Below, piece after piece: positions 1-7,460 of a DNA stretch of 64,000 nucleotides (the stretch's first letter is position 1; each line of letters starts with the position of its first letter). Made by a program: the position numbers and the translations under genes. The notes beneath the pieces are model-generated. The model was given only the letters and a program-made list of their open reading frames with translations, was not told the DNA's origin and searched no databases. Source of the stretch: Micromonospora thermarum (lineage in GTDB: Bacteria > Actinomycetota > Actinomycetes > Mycobacteriales > Micromonosporaceae). The stretch spans positions 57,816 through 121,815 of the forward strand of contig NZ_JAATEO010000020.1 in the NCBI RefSeq assembly GCF_012034245.1. Reading direction: 5' to 3'.

Positions 1-144
1 CCCGCCCACACACCGCCCCGGCGGACCCGGTCGACCAGGAAGGTCCGGCTGCGCCCACCGCCGACGGTCGACCTGGACCCGGCCGCGCCGGTCCGGCCGT
101 CCACGCGGGGCCGCACGCCGCCCCGGGCCGGTAGGTTCGGCGGT

Positions 145-804
145 ATGCGTGTCGTCATCGCCGGGGGCCACGGCAAGATCGCCCGGCTGCTGGAACGGGA
201 ACTCGCCGGACGCGGCGACACCGCCGTCGGCCTCATCCGCAATCCGGACCACGCCGCCGCCCTCACCGCGGCCGGCGCCCACCCGGTGGTGTGCGACCTG
301 GAACACGCGACGGTCGACACCGTCGCCGGCCACCTGCCCGGCGCCGACGCGGTCGTCTTCGCCGCCGGAGCGGGCCCCGGCAGCGGCGCCGCCCGCAAGG
401 ACACCGTCGACCGCGCCGCCGCCGTGCTCCTCGCCGACGCCGCCCAGGCCGCCGGCGTGCGCCGCTACCTGCTGGTCTCGTCGATGGGCGTCGAGGCGCC
501 ACCCGCGCCCGGCACCGACGCGGTGTGGGCGGCGTACCTGCGGGCCAAGAAGGCCGCCGAGGACGACGTCACCGGCCGCGACCTGGACTGGACGGTGCTG
601 CGCCCCGGCCGGCTCACCGACGACGCACCCACCGGCCGGATCACCCTCGCCCGGCACGTCCCGCGCGGGGCCGTGACCCGCGCCGACGTCGCCCGCGTCC
701 TCGTCGCCCTGCTGTATGCCCCCGACACCGCCGGCCGGATCCTCGAACTGGTCGACGGCGACACCCCGATCGGCGACGCGGTGCCGGCCGCCACCGGCCG
801 CTGA
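145..804 (+). CDS. NAD(P)H-binding atypical SDR (NmrA/YhfK-like)
   Basis: A 219-residue protein that opens with a Rossmann dinucleotide-binding strand and the glycine motif GGHGKIAR (residues 7-14), as in atypical short-chain dehydrogenases that lack the usual catalytic tetrad. A later LLVSSMGV strand and a WTVLRPGRL segment are typical of the family. It probably binds NAD(P) and acts as a cytosolic oxidoreductase or redox sensor; the substrate cannot be read. The ATG is preceded by TAGGTT, seven bases upstream, without a good ribosome-binding site, so the message may be leaderless. The reading frame stays open upstream, but the Rossmann motif fits this start. Confidence 0.85.
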   Translation: MRVVIAGGHGKIARLLERELAGRGDTAVGLIRNPDHAAALTAAGAHPVVCDLEHATVDTVAGHLPGADAVVFAAGAGPGSGAARKDTVDRAAAVLLADAAQAAGVRRYLLVSSMGVEAPPAPGTDAVWAAYLRAKKAAEDDVTGRDLDWTVLRPGRLTDDAPTGRITLARHVPRGAVTRADVARVLVALLYAPDTAGRILELVDGDTPIGDAVPAATGR

Positions 805-896
805 CCGTTCGCCCCGGAGTTGAGGGTTGCCCGCGCACCCCCGAGCGAACGCCCAGCAAAAGCCTCACAAAGCACGTCAATGAGAAAATTGAAGGT

Positions 897-1364
897 GTGA
901 ACGCCGACGAGATGACCCGCCACATCCTCGACACCTTCGACGGTGTCACCGCCCTCGAGGCCACCGGTGACACGTTCTTCATCTACGACCCGCACGGCGA
1001 CCTCCCCGCGCAGCGGCAGCTCCCGTTCGCGACGATCGTCACCGGCGACCACTACGACACCGTGTCCGACCTGAACCGGCCGGGCGCCTACCGGCTCAAC
1101 ATCGGGCTCACCCGGGCCGGCTACACCACGCTGTTCGGCCCCGCCCCGTCCCGCCGGGACGAGCAGGGCGTCCTGGACACCGGCGTCGACTACGCGGCGA
1201 CGGACACCCTGATGCCGCATCCGATCTACGCCTCCCAGCACTGGGTGAGCGTGGTCGATCCCGGCGACGCGACGCTGCCGGCCGTGCGCGCGCTGCTGGC
1301 CGAGGCGCACGGCTTCGCCGCCCGCAAGCACGCCAACCAGCGAACCCGACGCTCACCGGCCTGA
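897..1364 (+). CDS. DUF6194 family protein
   Basis: A protein of 155 residues with the family pattern DTFFIYDP (about residues 27-34), FATIVTGDHYD and GAYRLNIGL, followed by a C-terminal HPIYASQHWVSVV segment. The family is common in actinomycetes and has no established function. The GTG start gives the usual N-terminus ahead of DEMTRHI; GAAGG lies immediately before it, so ribosome-binding spacing is poor. It stands alone between a plus-strand neighbour and a convergent gene, and the local sequence just upstream is less GC-rich than its surroundings, which may mark its promoter. Confidence 0.75.
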   Translation: MNADEMTRHILDTFDGVTALEATGDTFFIYDPHGDLPAQRQLPFATIVTGDHYDTVSDLNRPGAYRLNIGLTRAGYTTLFGPAPSRRDEQGVLDTGVDYAATDTLMPHPIYASQHWVSVVDPGDATLPAVRALLAEAHGFAARKHANQRTRRSPA

Positions 1365-1375
1365 CACCGGACCCT

Positions 1376-1410
1376 GGCGTGGGGGCCGGCCGGACGCCGG
1401 ACCCCACGCC
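1376..1410. terminator. Bidirectional hairpin between convergent genes
   Basis: GGCGTGGGG (1376-1384) is exactly complementary to CCCCACGCC (1402-1410), and the loop itself contains a second GC-rich inverted repeat. It sits in the 49-bp gap between two convergent genes, the usual place for a U-tract-free actinomycete terminator. Confidence 0.6.
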
Positions 1411-1413
1411 GCG

Positions 1414-2097
1414 TCACCGCTGACCGTGGCGGGGCAACGCACCCTGCCCGGCGCCCGCACCGACCGCCGGACCGTCCTGCGCCAACCGCTGCATCGTCCG
1501 CGCCAGGTGCTCGCTGCCGTCGTCGAGGTGCCGCGCCGCCGCCTGCATGTGCGAGATCATCATCTCGCCGTAGATGCGCAGCGCCTCCCGCGCCGCCACC
1601 GAGTCGTCGAAGCTCGCCCCGGCCGACGCGCGGTACTCCTGCACCGCCCGCTCCGCCTCCTGCCGGGCCTCCTCCGCCGCGGCCCGCACGTAGCTCTCGT
1701 ACTGCGCCCGGGCGTACTCGGCGACCCGCCGGGCGTAGTCGTGCGCCTGGGCGATGATCTGCTCGGCCTCCCGCTGCGCCGCCGACAGCAGGTTCACCTC
1801 CTTCGCCGCCGGCATCGCCGCCGCCGGCGCGCTCGGCAGCACCCCGTGCCGGTGCAGCTCCAGCTGGTCGTTGAGCCGCTCGTTCTCCGCCCGCAGGTGC
1901 GCGATCTGCGACGCCAGCAGATCCAGCTCGTCGGCCACCTGCACCCGGAACCGGTCCACGTCGGCGTTGTCGTAGCCCCGGCGGGTGAACGAGGCGGTGC
2001 CGAACTCCCACCGCCGCACCCGGTCCGCGGTCATCCGCACCTGCACACCACCGGAGACGTGCATACCGTCGTACCGGCTGATCTGGCTCGCGCTCAC
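1414..2097 (-). CDS. DivIVA-domain coiled-coil protein
   Basis: A protein of 227 residues. Residues about 30-65 carry the DivIVA lipid-binding pattern (WEFGTASFTRRGYDNADVDRF), followed by a long Ala/Glu/Arg-rich coiled coil (about 60-190) and a low-complexity Gly/Ala tail. Such proteins bind curved membrane at poles or septa and recruit envelope-growth partners. It is not beside ftsZ/sepF, so it is more likely an accessory DivIVA-domain protein than Wag31 itself. It lies 52 bp downstream of the globin-reductase gene on the same strand, separated by a dispersed repeat, so co-transcription is possible. Confidence 0.85.
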   Translation of the reverse strand: MSASQISRYDGMHVSGGVQVRMTADRVRRWEFGTASFTRRGYDNADVDRFRVQVADELDLLASQIAHLRAENERLNDQLELHRHGVLPSAPAAAMPAAKEVNLLSAAQREAEQIIAQAHDYARRVAEYARAQYESYVRAAAEEARQEAERAVQEYRASAGASFDDSVAAREALRIYGEMMISHMQAAARHLDDGSEHLARTMQRLAQDGPAVGAGAGQGALPRHGQR

Positions 2098-2114
2098 CGT
2101 ATCCGCCCTTCGTC

Positions 2115-2153
2115 CGCCACTGCGGGGCTCGCGAGCTCACTCCTCGCGCTCAC
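2115..2153 (-). repeat. Dispersed GTGAGCGCGAGGAG-type repeat, copy 1
   Basis: Read on the minus strand, it begins GTGAGCGCGAGGAGTGAGC and continues into CTCGCGAGCCCCGC. A close relative sits at 54862-54903 with a partial copy at 54823-54845. Here the first TGA of the repeat is the stop codon of the globin-reductase gene, and the element fills the gap before the DivIVA-domain gene. Confidence 0.7.
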
Positions 2154-3334
2154 GGGACCTGCCTCTCATCCCCGGATGACGGGGTCGCCGCCTGCTGCAC
2201 CGCCGTCCGCCACGACGGCCCGTACCAGTGCGCGCCCAACCCCTCGTGGTGCAGCTGGCCGGCGTGGTAGCCGGCGCGGCCCAGCGTCGTCACGGCGTGC
2301 GACACCATGTCGTCGGAGCCGCACACGTACACGTGCCGGGACCGCCAGTCGCCGTCGGCGAGGGCCCGGTCCACCGGGGACGTGAACGTCTCCGGGCGGC
2401 GCATGTCCACGCCCACCACGTAGGTCACCGACAGCCACGGGTGCGACGACGCCAGCTTGTCGATGGCGTCGCTGTCGTAGAACTCCGTCCGCGACCGCGC
2501 CCCCACGTACAGGTCGACCCGCCGCCGGGAACCCTCCGCCGTGACCTGCTCGACCAACGACTTCACCGGCGCCCAGCCGGTGCCGCCGGCCAGCAGCAGC
2601 AGGTCCGCCGACCCCGCCGAGGCCAGGGTCAGCCGGTCACCGACCGGCGACGACAGGTGGATCTGGTCGCCGGTCGTGCACCCGTACACCAGGCGGGACG
2701 ACACCGCGCCGCCCGGCGCGGCCCGCACGTGCAGCTCCAGCGTGCCGTCGCTGCGGGGGGCGTTCGCCGGCGAGTAGTACCGCCACGACCGCACCGACGG
2801 GTGCGACACCCCGATCGACTGGCCGGGGGTGAACGGCAGCAGGTACTGCGGGCGCAACGTCAGCACCGCCACGTCGAACGCCCGCCGCTCGTGGCCGACG
2901 ATCTCCGCCACCCACCACGGCGGGTTCACCGCCTCCGCCGCCTGCGCGCCGTCCATCATCACCTTCGACACCAGCCCGTACGCGCCGGCCCAGTCCTGGG
3001 CCAGTTCCTCGGTCCACTGGTCGGCCAGGAAGTGCCGCAACGTGGCCAGCAACGCCTCACCCACCGCCGGGTAGTGCTCGGCGCGGACGGCGAACTTGCG
3101 GTGGTCCGCGCCGAGGTCGGTGAGGAACCCGACCAGCCGGTCCACCTGGTCCACGTTCGACACGACGTGCCCCAGCGCGGTCACGAGCCGGTCCCGCTGC
3201 CCCGCCATGTTCGTCGGGAACATCTGGCGGGTCTCCGGGTGCGCCAGGAACAGCGTGGAATAGAAATAGAGCGGCACCTGGTCGCCGTGCGCGGCGACCA
3301 GGGACCAGCTCTGCTTGAGCCGGGCGACGTCCAC
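2150..3334 (-). CDS. Flavohaemoglobin-like globin/FAD-NAD reductase
   Basis: A 394-residue two-part protein. Residues 1-135 form a globin with proximal-histidine candidate His78 (ADHRKF) and the EHYP signature of flavohaemoglobins. Residues about 150-385 form a ferredoxin-reductase module with the FAD motif RYYS (185-188), the nucleotide motif GGTGWAP (250-256) and a VYVCGS motif near the C-terminus. It is expected to be a cytosolic NAD(P)H-dependent haem reductase or NO dioxygenase. The GTG start is two bases after the TGA of the truncated haemoglobin gene, so the two should be translationally coupled. It is slightly more divergent than classical Hmp, so the NO dioxygenase role is inferred. 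Confidence 0.88.
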   Translation of the reverse strand: MDVARLKQSWSLVAAHGDQVPLYFYSTLFLAHPETRQMFPTNMAGQRDRLVTALGHVVSNVDQVDRLVGFLTDLGADHRKFAVRAEHYPAVGEALLATLRHFLADQWTEELAQDWAGAYGLVSKVMMDGAQAAEAVNPPWWVAEIVGHERRAFDVAVLTLRPQYLLPFTPGQSIGVSHPSVRSWRYYSPANAPRSDGTLELHVRAAPGGAVSSRLVYGCTTGDQIHLSSPVGDRLTLASAGSADLLLLAGGTGWAPVKSLVEQVTAEGSRRRVDLYVGARSRTEFYDSDAIDKLASSHPWLSVTYVVGVDMRRPETFTSPVDRALADGDWRSRHVYVCGSDDMVSHAVTTLGRAGYHAGQLHHEGLGAHWYGPSWRTAVQQAATPSSGDERQVP

Positions 3335-3336
3335 GC

Positions 3337-3735
3337 TCAGACGCCCGCCCGGGTCCCGCCGGCCACCACCTGGTCCTGCACCTGGGCCAGCACCGCCTGC
3401 ACGTCGGCGATGACGTCGCCCGGCACACCCAGCTCGGTCAGCGTGTCGGTGAGGTGGCCACCCACCAGGGCGTAGTGCGCCGGCGGGATGTTCAGCGGCT
3501 GGTGCGCCTCGGCCAGGCCGCGCCCGGCGTACTCGTTCGGCCCACCCAGCACCACGGTCAGCATCAGCACCATGTGCCGCCGCTGGGCCGGCATGTCCAC
3601 ATCGGTGAAGTAGCCGGCCAGCTCCGGGTCGGCCAGGACCTTGTCGTAGAACACATCCACCGCCGCCTTCACGGAACTGGCGCCGCCGATGCGCTCGTAG
3701 TGGGAGGTGGGGGCGGTCTCTTCGGTAACCGTCAC
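3337..3735 (-). CDS. glbN: Group I truncated haemoglobin (trHbN)
   Basis: A protein of 132 residues with the trHbN layout: YERIGG near residue 13, the B10 tyrosine Tyr30 in VFYDKVLAD, LGGPNEY, the proximal histidine His78 in EAHQPLNI, and GGHLTDTL. These are the features of mycobacterial GlbN, which oxidises NO to nitrate. The GTG start is chosen because GGAAGGA lies seven bases upstream and the family begins here; a longer reading from 3837 lacks support. It is the first gene of a two-gene unit with a globin-reductase that could re-reduce its haem. About 220 bp upstream is gene-free and should hold the promoter. Confidence 0.93.
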   Translation of the reverse strand: MTVTEETAPTSHYERIGGASSVKAAVDVFYDKVLADPELAGYFTDVDMPAQRRHMVLMLTVVLGGPNEYAGRGLAEAHQPLNIPPAHYALVGGHLTDTLTELGVPGDVIADVQAVLAQVQDQVVAGGTRAGV

Positions 3736-4204
3736 GGTCGATTCCTTCCGTGCTGAGGGGGCTCGCGCTGGGGTCGGCGCGCAAGGGGTCACGCCCACCC
3801 GCTCCGGCGCGTCGTCCACAGTCGGCGCCAGCGCCAAGGTGGGCCGTGACGGACCATAGCGCGTCGCACGCGCCCGGTCACGGCCGGCCTATCGGATTGC
3901 TGACAACAGTCGGCCACGGAGCGTGATATAACGCCCCTGGTCGGTCGACAGTGGGCGATCACACGGACGCGCAGCGTCATCGACCCGCGTCACCCTCCAC
4001 CGTGGACGTGGCATTCCCACCAACCGCAACTCACGGCGTCACCGGCCGGTTCCCCCACCGAGCACCGCCGCCGGCCGCCCACAGAACCGCCCCCGGGCCA
4101 ACCCCGCGCGCCCGCCAGCGACAACCCGCAGTAGTCCCCACACACGGAAACGCCCGGGCGCGTCACACACGCCCGGGCGTACACCCACACCTCGCGGAGA
4201 ACCG

Positions 4205-4792
4205 TCAACCCGCCCGGCGCCGCGCCCGACGCGCCGCCAACTCGTCACCGACCACATCCTCGGCCACCGGAGCCACCGGCTCCGCCCCCGCCGGCTCCCC
4301 GCCGGCCGGCTCCGACGGCAGATGCGACAACGACCCCAGGATCTCCTTGAACGCGCCACCGATCGCGATGCCAAACACCCCCTGGCCACCCTGCAACAGG
4401 TCGACCACCTCCTCCGGCGACCGGCACTCGTACACCGTCGTCCCGTCCGAGATCAACGTGATGCCCGCCAGGTCCTCCACACCCCGCGACCGCAACGCCT
4501 CGATCGCCTTCCGGATGTTCTGCAAGGACACCCCGGCGTCCAGCAACCGCTTCACGACCTTCAGCACCACCAGGTCCCGGAACGAGTACAACCGCTGCGT
4601 CCCCGAACCCGACGCGTCCCGCACACTCGGCACCACCAGACCCGTCCGAGCCCAGTAGTCCAACTGCCGGTAGCTGATACCCACCGCGTGGCACGCCGTC
4701 ACACCCCGGTAGCCCACCGCGCCGTCACCGTCCGTCGCCGGCAGCGGCGCACCCTGTTCCGTACCCGAATCGGGATCCCGCGGCTCCTGCAT
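4205..4792 (-). CDS. MerR-family regulator (Rv1830-like)
   Basis: A 195-residue regulator. A MerR winged helix starts near residue 25 (GYRGVTACHAVGISYRQLDYW), followed by TQRLYSFRDLVVLKVVKRLLD and the conserved block VYECRSPEEVVDLLQGGQGVF, ending in an Arg-rich tail. The sequence and its position next to a bifunctional-nuclease gene match M. tuberculosis Rv1830. No metal-binding cysteines are apparent, so it is not a classical metal sensor. ATG is preferred because GGGGAGG lies eight bases upstream. Its effector is unknown; the conserved neighbourhood suggests a link to growth or division. Confidence 0.88.
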   Translation of the reverse strand: MQEPRDPDSGTEQGAPLPATDGDGAVGYRGVTACHAVGISYRQLDYWARTGLVVPSVRDASGSGTQRLYSFRDLVVLKVVKRLLDAGVSLQNIRKAIEALRSRGVEDLAGITLISDGTTVYECRSPEEVVDLLQGGQGVFGIAIGGAFKEILGSLSHLPSEPAGGEPAGAEPVAPVAEDVVGDELAARRARRRAG

Positions 4793-4965
4793 CCGGACAA
4801 CCTCCCCGCCCGTGCGGTGACACGTCGACTCCGGGACGCGCACCCCTCGATACGGCAACCCTAACGCCGCACCGGACGGTTACCACGCAACGACAGCCTC
4901 GACACGCCGCAGCCACCACACCACCACAGCCGCCGTCACACAACGTGACGACCGGATGGTCGCGG

Positions 4966-5430
4966 TCAGCCGGCGAAATCCTCCGGACGCACCTGCTCCA
5001 GGAACTCGCGGAACTTCTCCACCTCGTCCTCCTGCTCGTCCGGAATCACGATCCCGGCCTCACTGAGAACCTCCTCGGCACAACGAATGGGCGCACCCAC
5101 CCGCAACGCCAACGCGATGGAATCACTCGGCCGCGCCGACACCCGCACCCCGTCACCGATCAACAGGTCGGCGTAGAACACGTTCTCCTTCAACTCCGTG
5201 ATCTCCACCGCCCGCAACGGCGCCTTCAACGCCGCCAACACATCCCGCAGAAGATCATGCGTCAACGGGCGGGCCGGCTTGACCCCCTGCTGCTCGTAGG
5301 CGATCGCCGTAGCCTCGACCGCGCCGATCCAGATCGGCAGATAGCGGTCCCCCTCGACCTCCCTGAGCAGGACGATCGGCTGGTTGCTCGGCAGCTCCAC
5401 CCGAACCCCGACCACGCTCAGCTCGCGCAC
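4966..5430 (-). CDS. Bifunctional nuclease family protein (DUF151)
   Basis: A protein of 154 residues beginning RELSVVGVRVE, with LPIWIGAVEATAI (residues about 30-42), RPLTHDLL, and RPSDSIALALR (about 105-115), the core of the DUF151 nuclease-like fold; the C-terminal third is acidic. Family members are reported to have RNase and DNase activity, but the role in actinomycetes is unclear. The GTG start has GGAGG five bases upstream and fits the family start. It lies between two MerR genes in the same order as Rv1828-Rv1830. Confidence 0.88.
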   Translation of the reverse strand: MRELSVVGVRVELPSNQPIVLLREVEGDRYLPIWIGAVEATAIAYEQQGVKPARPLTHDLLRDVLAALKAPLRAVEITELKENVFYADLLIGDGVRVSARPSDSIALALRVGAPIRCAEEVLSEAGIVIPDEQEDEVEKFREFLEQVRPEDFAG

Positions 5431-5541
5431 CGCCGCCTCCGTGTCGTTGTCACCTACGCCGCACCGCGCCCTCTCCTGCACGGTACACGGACCGCGACAC
5501 GGCCGTCCCACGCGCTGCAAGCGCCACGCCCGCGCCAGAAA

Positions 5542-5562
5542 GGGGTTACCCCGGCAAGCCTA
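5542..5562 (-). promoter_or_regulatory. Candidate -10 element and palindrome upstream of the nuclease gene
   Basis: On the minus strand TAGGCT (5562-5557) resembles an actinomycete -10 box; 5-15 bp after it is the perfect palindrome GGGGTTACCCC (5542-5552). They lie in the 172-bp gap between ftsR and the nuclease gene. No convincing -35 hexamer is visible, as often seen with activator-dependent promoters. Confidence 0.35.
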
Positions 5563-5602
5563 CGGCACGCTTCCCCGCACAGATCTTTCCGCACGGACCC
5601 CG

Positions 5603-6352
5603 TCACCGGCCCAACGTCGACCGCAACCCCACCCGCACCAACGCCGCGTGCAACTGCTGCGACAACGCCACCAACTCCCGCGCCGTCTCCGCCGCCCGCG
5701 CCCGCGCCGCCGGATCACTCTGCCGCGCCAACGGCGCCACCAACTGCGCGAACAGACCCACCTCACGGTCCGCCGCCGACCGATACCCCCGCACGTGCCG
5801 CGGCTCCAACCCGTACGCCGCCAGACCCGCCACCGCCCGAGCGATGATCAACGCGTCCCCGTCGTACCAACCCGGCGGATCCGACACCACCACACCGAGC
5901 CGCTCCAACTCCACCAACGTCGACTCGTCGAGCCCGCTCCGCGCCACCAACTCGGCCCGGCCCAGCCGCACCTCCGGCGACTCGACCTCCGCCTCCCGCC
6001 CCGGCACCTCACCACCGGGACCCACCGCCACCAACTGCGGCCGCGACCGACCCGGCGGCTCACCCGTCGCGTCCCACTCCGCCAACTGCTCACGGATCAC
6101 CCGCAACGGCAGGAACTGGTCCCGCTGGGCGGTCAGCACGAACCGCAGCCGAGCCACGTCGTCCCAGCTGTACTTCCGGTACCCCGCCGCCGTCCGCTGC
6201 GGCTCCACGAGACCCTCAGCCTCGAGGAACCGCAGCTTCGACAACGTCGTGTCCGGAAAATCCACCCGCAACTGGGCCAGCACCTCGCCGATACTCATCA
6301 ACGGCTGCGTACGGGCCGACCCCGGCGCGGCGGAGGCCGCAGGCTCGTTCAC
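5603..6352 (-). CDS. ftsR: MerR-family regulator FtsR
   Basis: A 249-residue protein closely matching Rv1828/FtsR. It has MSIGEVLAQL at about residue 19, the winged helix with SKLRFLEAEGLV and AGYRKYSWDDVARLRFVLTAQRD, and a C-terminal half with YGLEPRHVRGYRSAADRE (about 185-202) typical of this subfamily. In corynebacteria FtsR activates ftsZ, so it is a probable division regulator acting as a DNA-binding dimer. The GTG start overlaps the garA stop by four bases (GTGA), so the two are co-translated. Confidence 0.92.
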   Translation of the reverse strand: MNEPAASAAPGSARTQPLMSIGEVLAQLRVDFPDTTLSKLRFLEAEGLVEPQRTAAGYRKYSWDDVARLRFVLTAQRDQFLPLRVIREQLAEWDATGEPPGRSRPQLVAVGPGGEVPGREAEVESPEVRLGRAELVARSGLDESTLVELERLGVVVSDPPGWYDGDALIIARAVAGLAAYGLEPRHVRGYRSAADREVGLFAQLVAPLARQSDPAARARAAETARELVALSQQLHAALVRVGLRSTLGR

Positions 6353-6801
6353 CCCCGGCCGGCCTCCTCCTCCGGGCGCGGACCGGCGATGAACACCACC
6401 CGGAACTTACCGATCTGCACCTCGTCACCGTTGCTCAACGTGGCCGCCTCGACCCGCTCACGATTCACGTACGTGCCGTTCAGGCTTCCCACGTCCCGCA
6501 CCGTGAACGTCCCACCGTCCCGGTGGAACTCGGCGTGCCGCCGCGACACCGTCACGTCATCGAGGAAGATGTCACTGTCGGGATGCCGCCCACTCGTCGT
6601 CACATCGTGGTCCAACAGGAACCGGGCACCCGCGTTCGGACCCCGCCGGACCACCAGCAGCGCCATCCCCGGCGGCAACGAACCGGACATCCGGCTCGGC
6701 ACCACATCGGTGTCCGGCCCCTCCAGGACCTCGTCGAGCGAACCGAGATTGAGCGTCGAAGTGACGTCGAGCGGGGGGAACTCGTCGTCTGGGCGCGTCA
6801 T
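6349..6801 (-). CDS. garA: FHA-domain regulator GarA (OdhI homologue)
   Basis: A 150-residue protein with one FHA domain (about residues 45-140): GRHPDSDIFLDDVTVSRRH followed by GSLNGTYVNRE and NGDEVQIGKFRVVF. In mycobacteria and corynebacteria GarA/OdhI inhibits 2-oxoglutarate dehydrogenase and adjusts glutamate metabolism, switched by Ser/Thr kinase phosphorylation of an N-terminal ETTSV motif that then occupies its own FHA pocket. Here that region reads DVTSTL, retaining Thr14 and Thr16 but not the exact motif. A promoter-like element lies about 145 bp upstream, and ftsR overlaps its stop. Confidence 0.92.
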   Translation of the reverse strand: MTRPDDEFPPLDVTSTLNLGSLDEVLEGPDTDVVPSRMSGSLPPGMALLVVRRGPNAGARFLLDHDVTTSGRHPDSDIFLDDVTVSRRHAEFHRDGGTFTVRDVGSLNGTYVNRERVEAATLSNGDEVQIGKFRVVFIAGPRPEEEAGRG

Positions 6802-6852
6802 GGGACCACCTCACGGATCAGTTGCGTCGGCGCACGGGAATGGCGGGTCTGG

Positions 6853-6878
6853 CCGCCGGGCACTCTCTCACCCGGCGG
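6853..6878 (-). promoter_or_regulatory. Leader hairpin upstream of garA
   Basis: CCGCCGGG and CCCGGCGG form a perfect 8-bp stem around a 10-base loop. It lies in the leader between the predicted garA promoter and the start codon and may affect mRNA stability or attenuation. Confidence 0.4.
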
Positions 6879-6945
6879 CTGGCTCCCCCTGCCAGGGAAG
6901 GCAATTCCGCAACGCTCAACTATCGGATTCTCGGTCGACTGGGCG

Positions 6946-6974
6946 AGCCTAGCCAGCGCCGAAATGCAGGGCAA
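6946..6974 (-). promoter_or_regulatory. Sigma70-type promoter for garA-ftsR
   Basis: On the minus strand TTGCCC (6974-6969), a 17-bp spacer and TAGGCT (6951-6946) form a recognisable housekeeping promoter. The start would fall near 6940, giving a leader of about 140 bases before garA. Confidence 0.6.
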
Positions 6975-7015
6975 CCGGACGCGCGGACCAACCGCCGCAC
7001 CGGCAACGGACACAC

Positions 7016-7396
7016 TCAGCTCTCGGTGAGCTCGCGGTACGCACCCGCCGACAGCAGCCCGTCCACCGCCGCCGGATCGTCCGGAGTGATCTCCACCAAC
7101 CAACCCGCACCGTACGGATCAGTGTTGATCACCTCGGGAGTGTCGCCGAGCGCCTCGTTGCGCGCCGACACCGTCCCACTGAGCGGTGCGTAGATCTCCG
7201 ACACGCTCTTCGTCGACTCGATCTCACCCAACGACTCACCAGCCGTCACCACCGCGCCCGCCTCAGGCAGCTGGACGTACACGATGTCACCCAGCGCGTC
7301 CTGCGCGAAGTGGGTGATGCCGACCCGGACAGCACCGTCGCCACCACCCGCCACCCACTCGTGCTCGGCGGTATACCGCAGATCCTCAGGAATCAC
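7016..7396 (-). CDS. gcvH: Glycine cleavage system H protein
   Basis: A lipoyl carrier protein of 126 residues with the lipoylation motif ESTKSVSE (Lys63) and the family pattern EHEWV, GITHFAQDALGDIVYVQLP and GWLVEI. It shuttles the aminomethyl intermediate between the P, T and L proteins of glycine cleavage in the cytosol. None of the other gcv genes is nearby; an isolated gcvH beside garA and DUF881 genes is the normal arrangement in this lineage (Rv1826). The GTG start has AAGGA eight bases upstream. Confidence 0.97.
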   Translation of the reverse strand: MIPEDLRYTAEHEWVAGGGDGAVRVGITHFAQDALGDIVYVQLPEAGAVVTAGESLGEIESTKSVSEIYAPLSGTVSARNEALGDTPEVINTDPYGAGWLVEITPDDPAAVDGLLSAGAYRELTES

Positions 7397-7460
7397 CAGA
7401 CGCGTCCTTCATCCCATCGGTGCACCGGCCCCCAAGGGAAACCGGCGCCGGCCGCGCCGG

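Noticed and set aside
1..144. Possible partial gene at the left edge
   Set aside because: Both strands stay open with high GC third positions, and neither gives a recognisable protein or a clear start, so none is called.
3840..3960. Promoter elements upstream of the truncated haemoglobin gene (TTGTCA, TATGGT, TATATCACGC)
   Set aside because: No pair with correct spacing could be found, and no recognisable NsrR-type palindrome is present.
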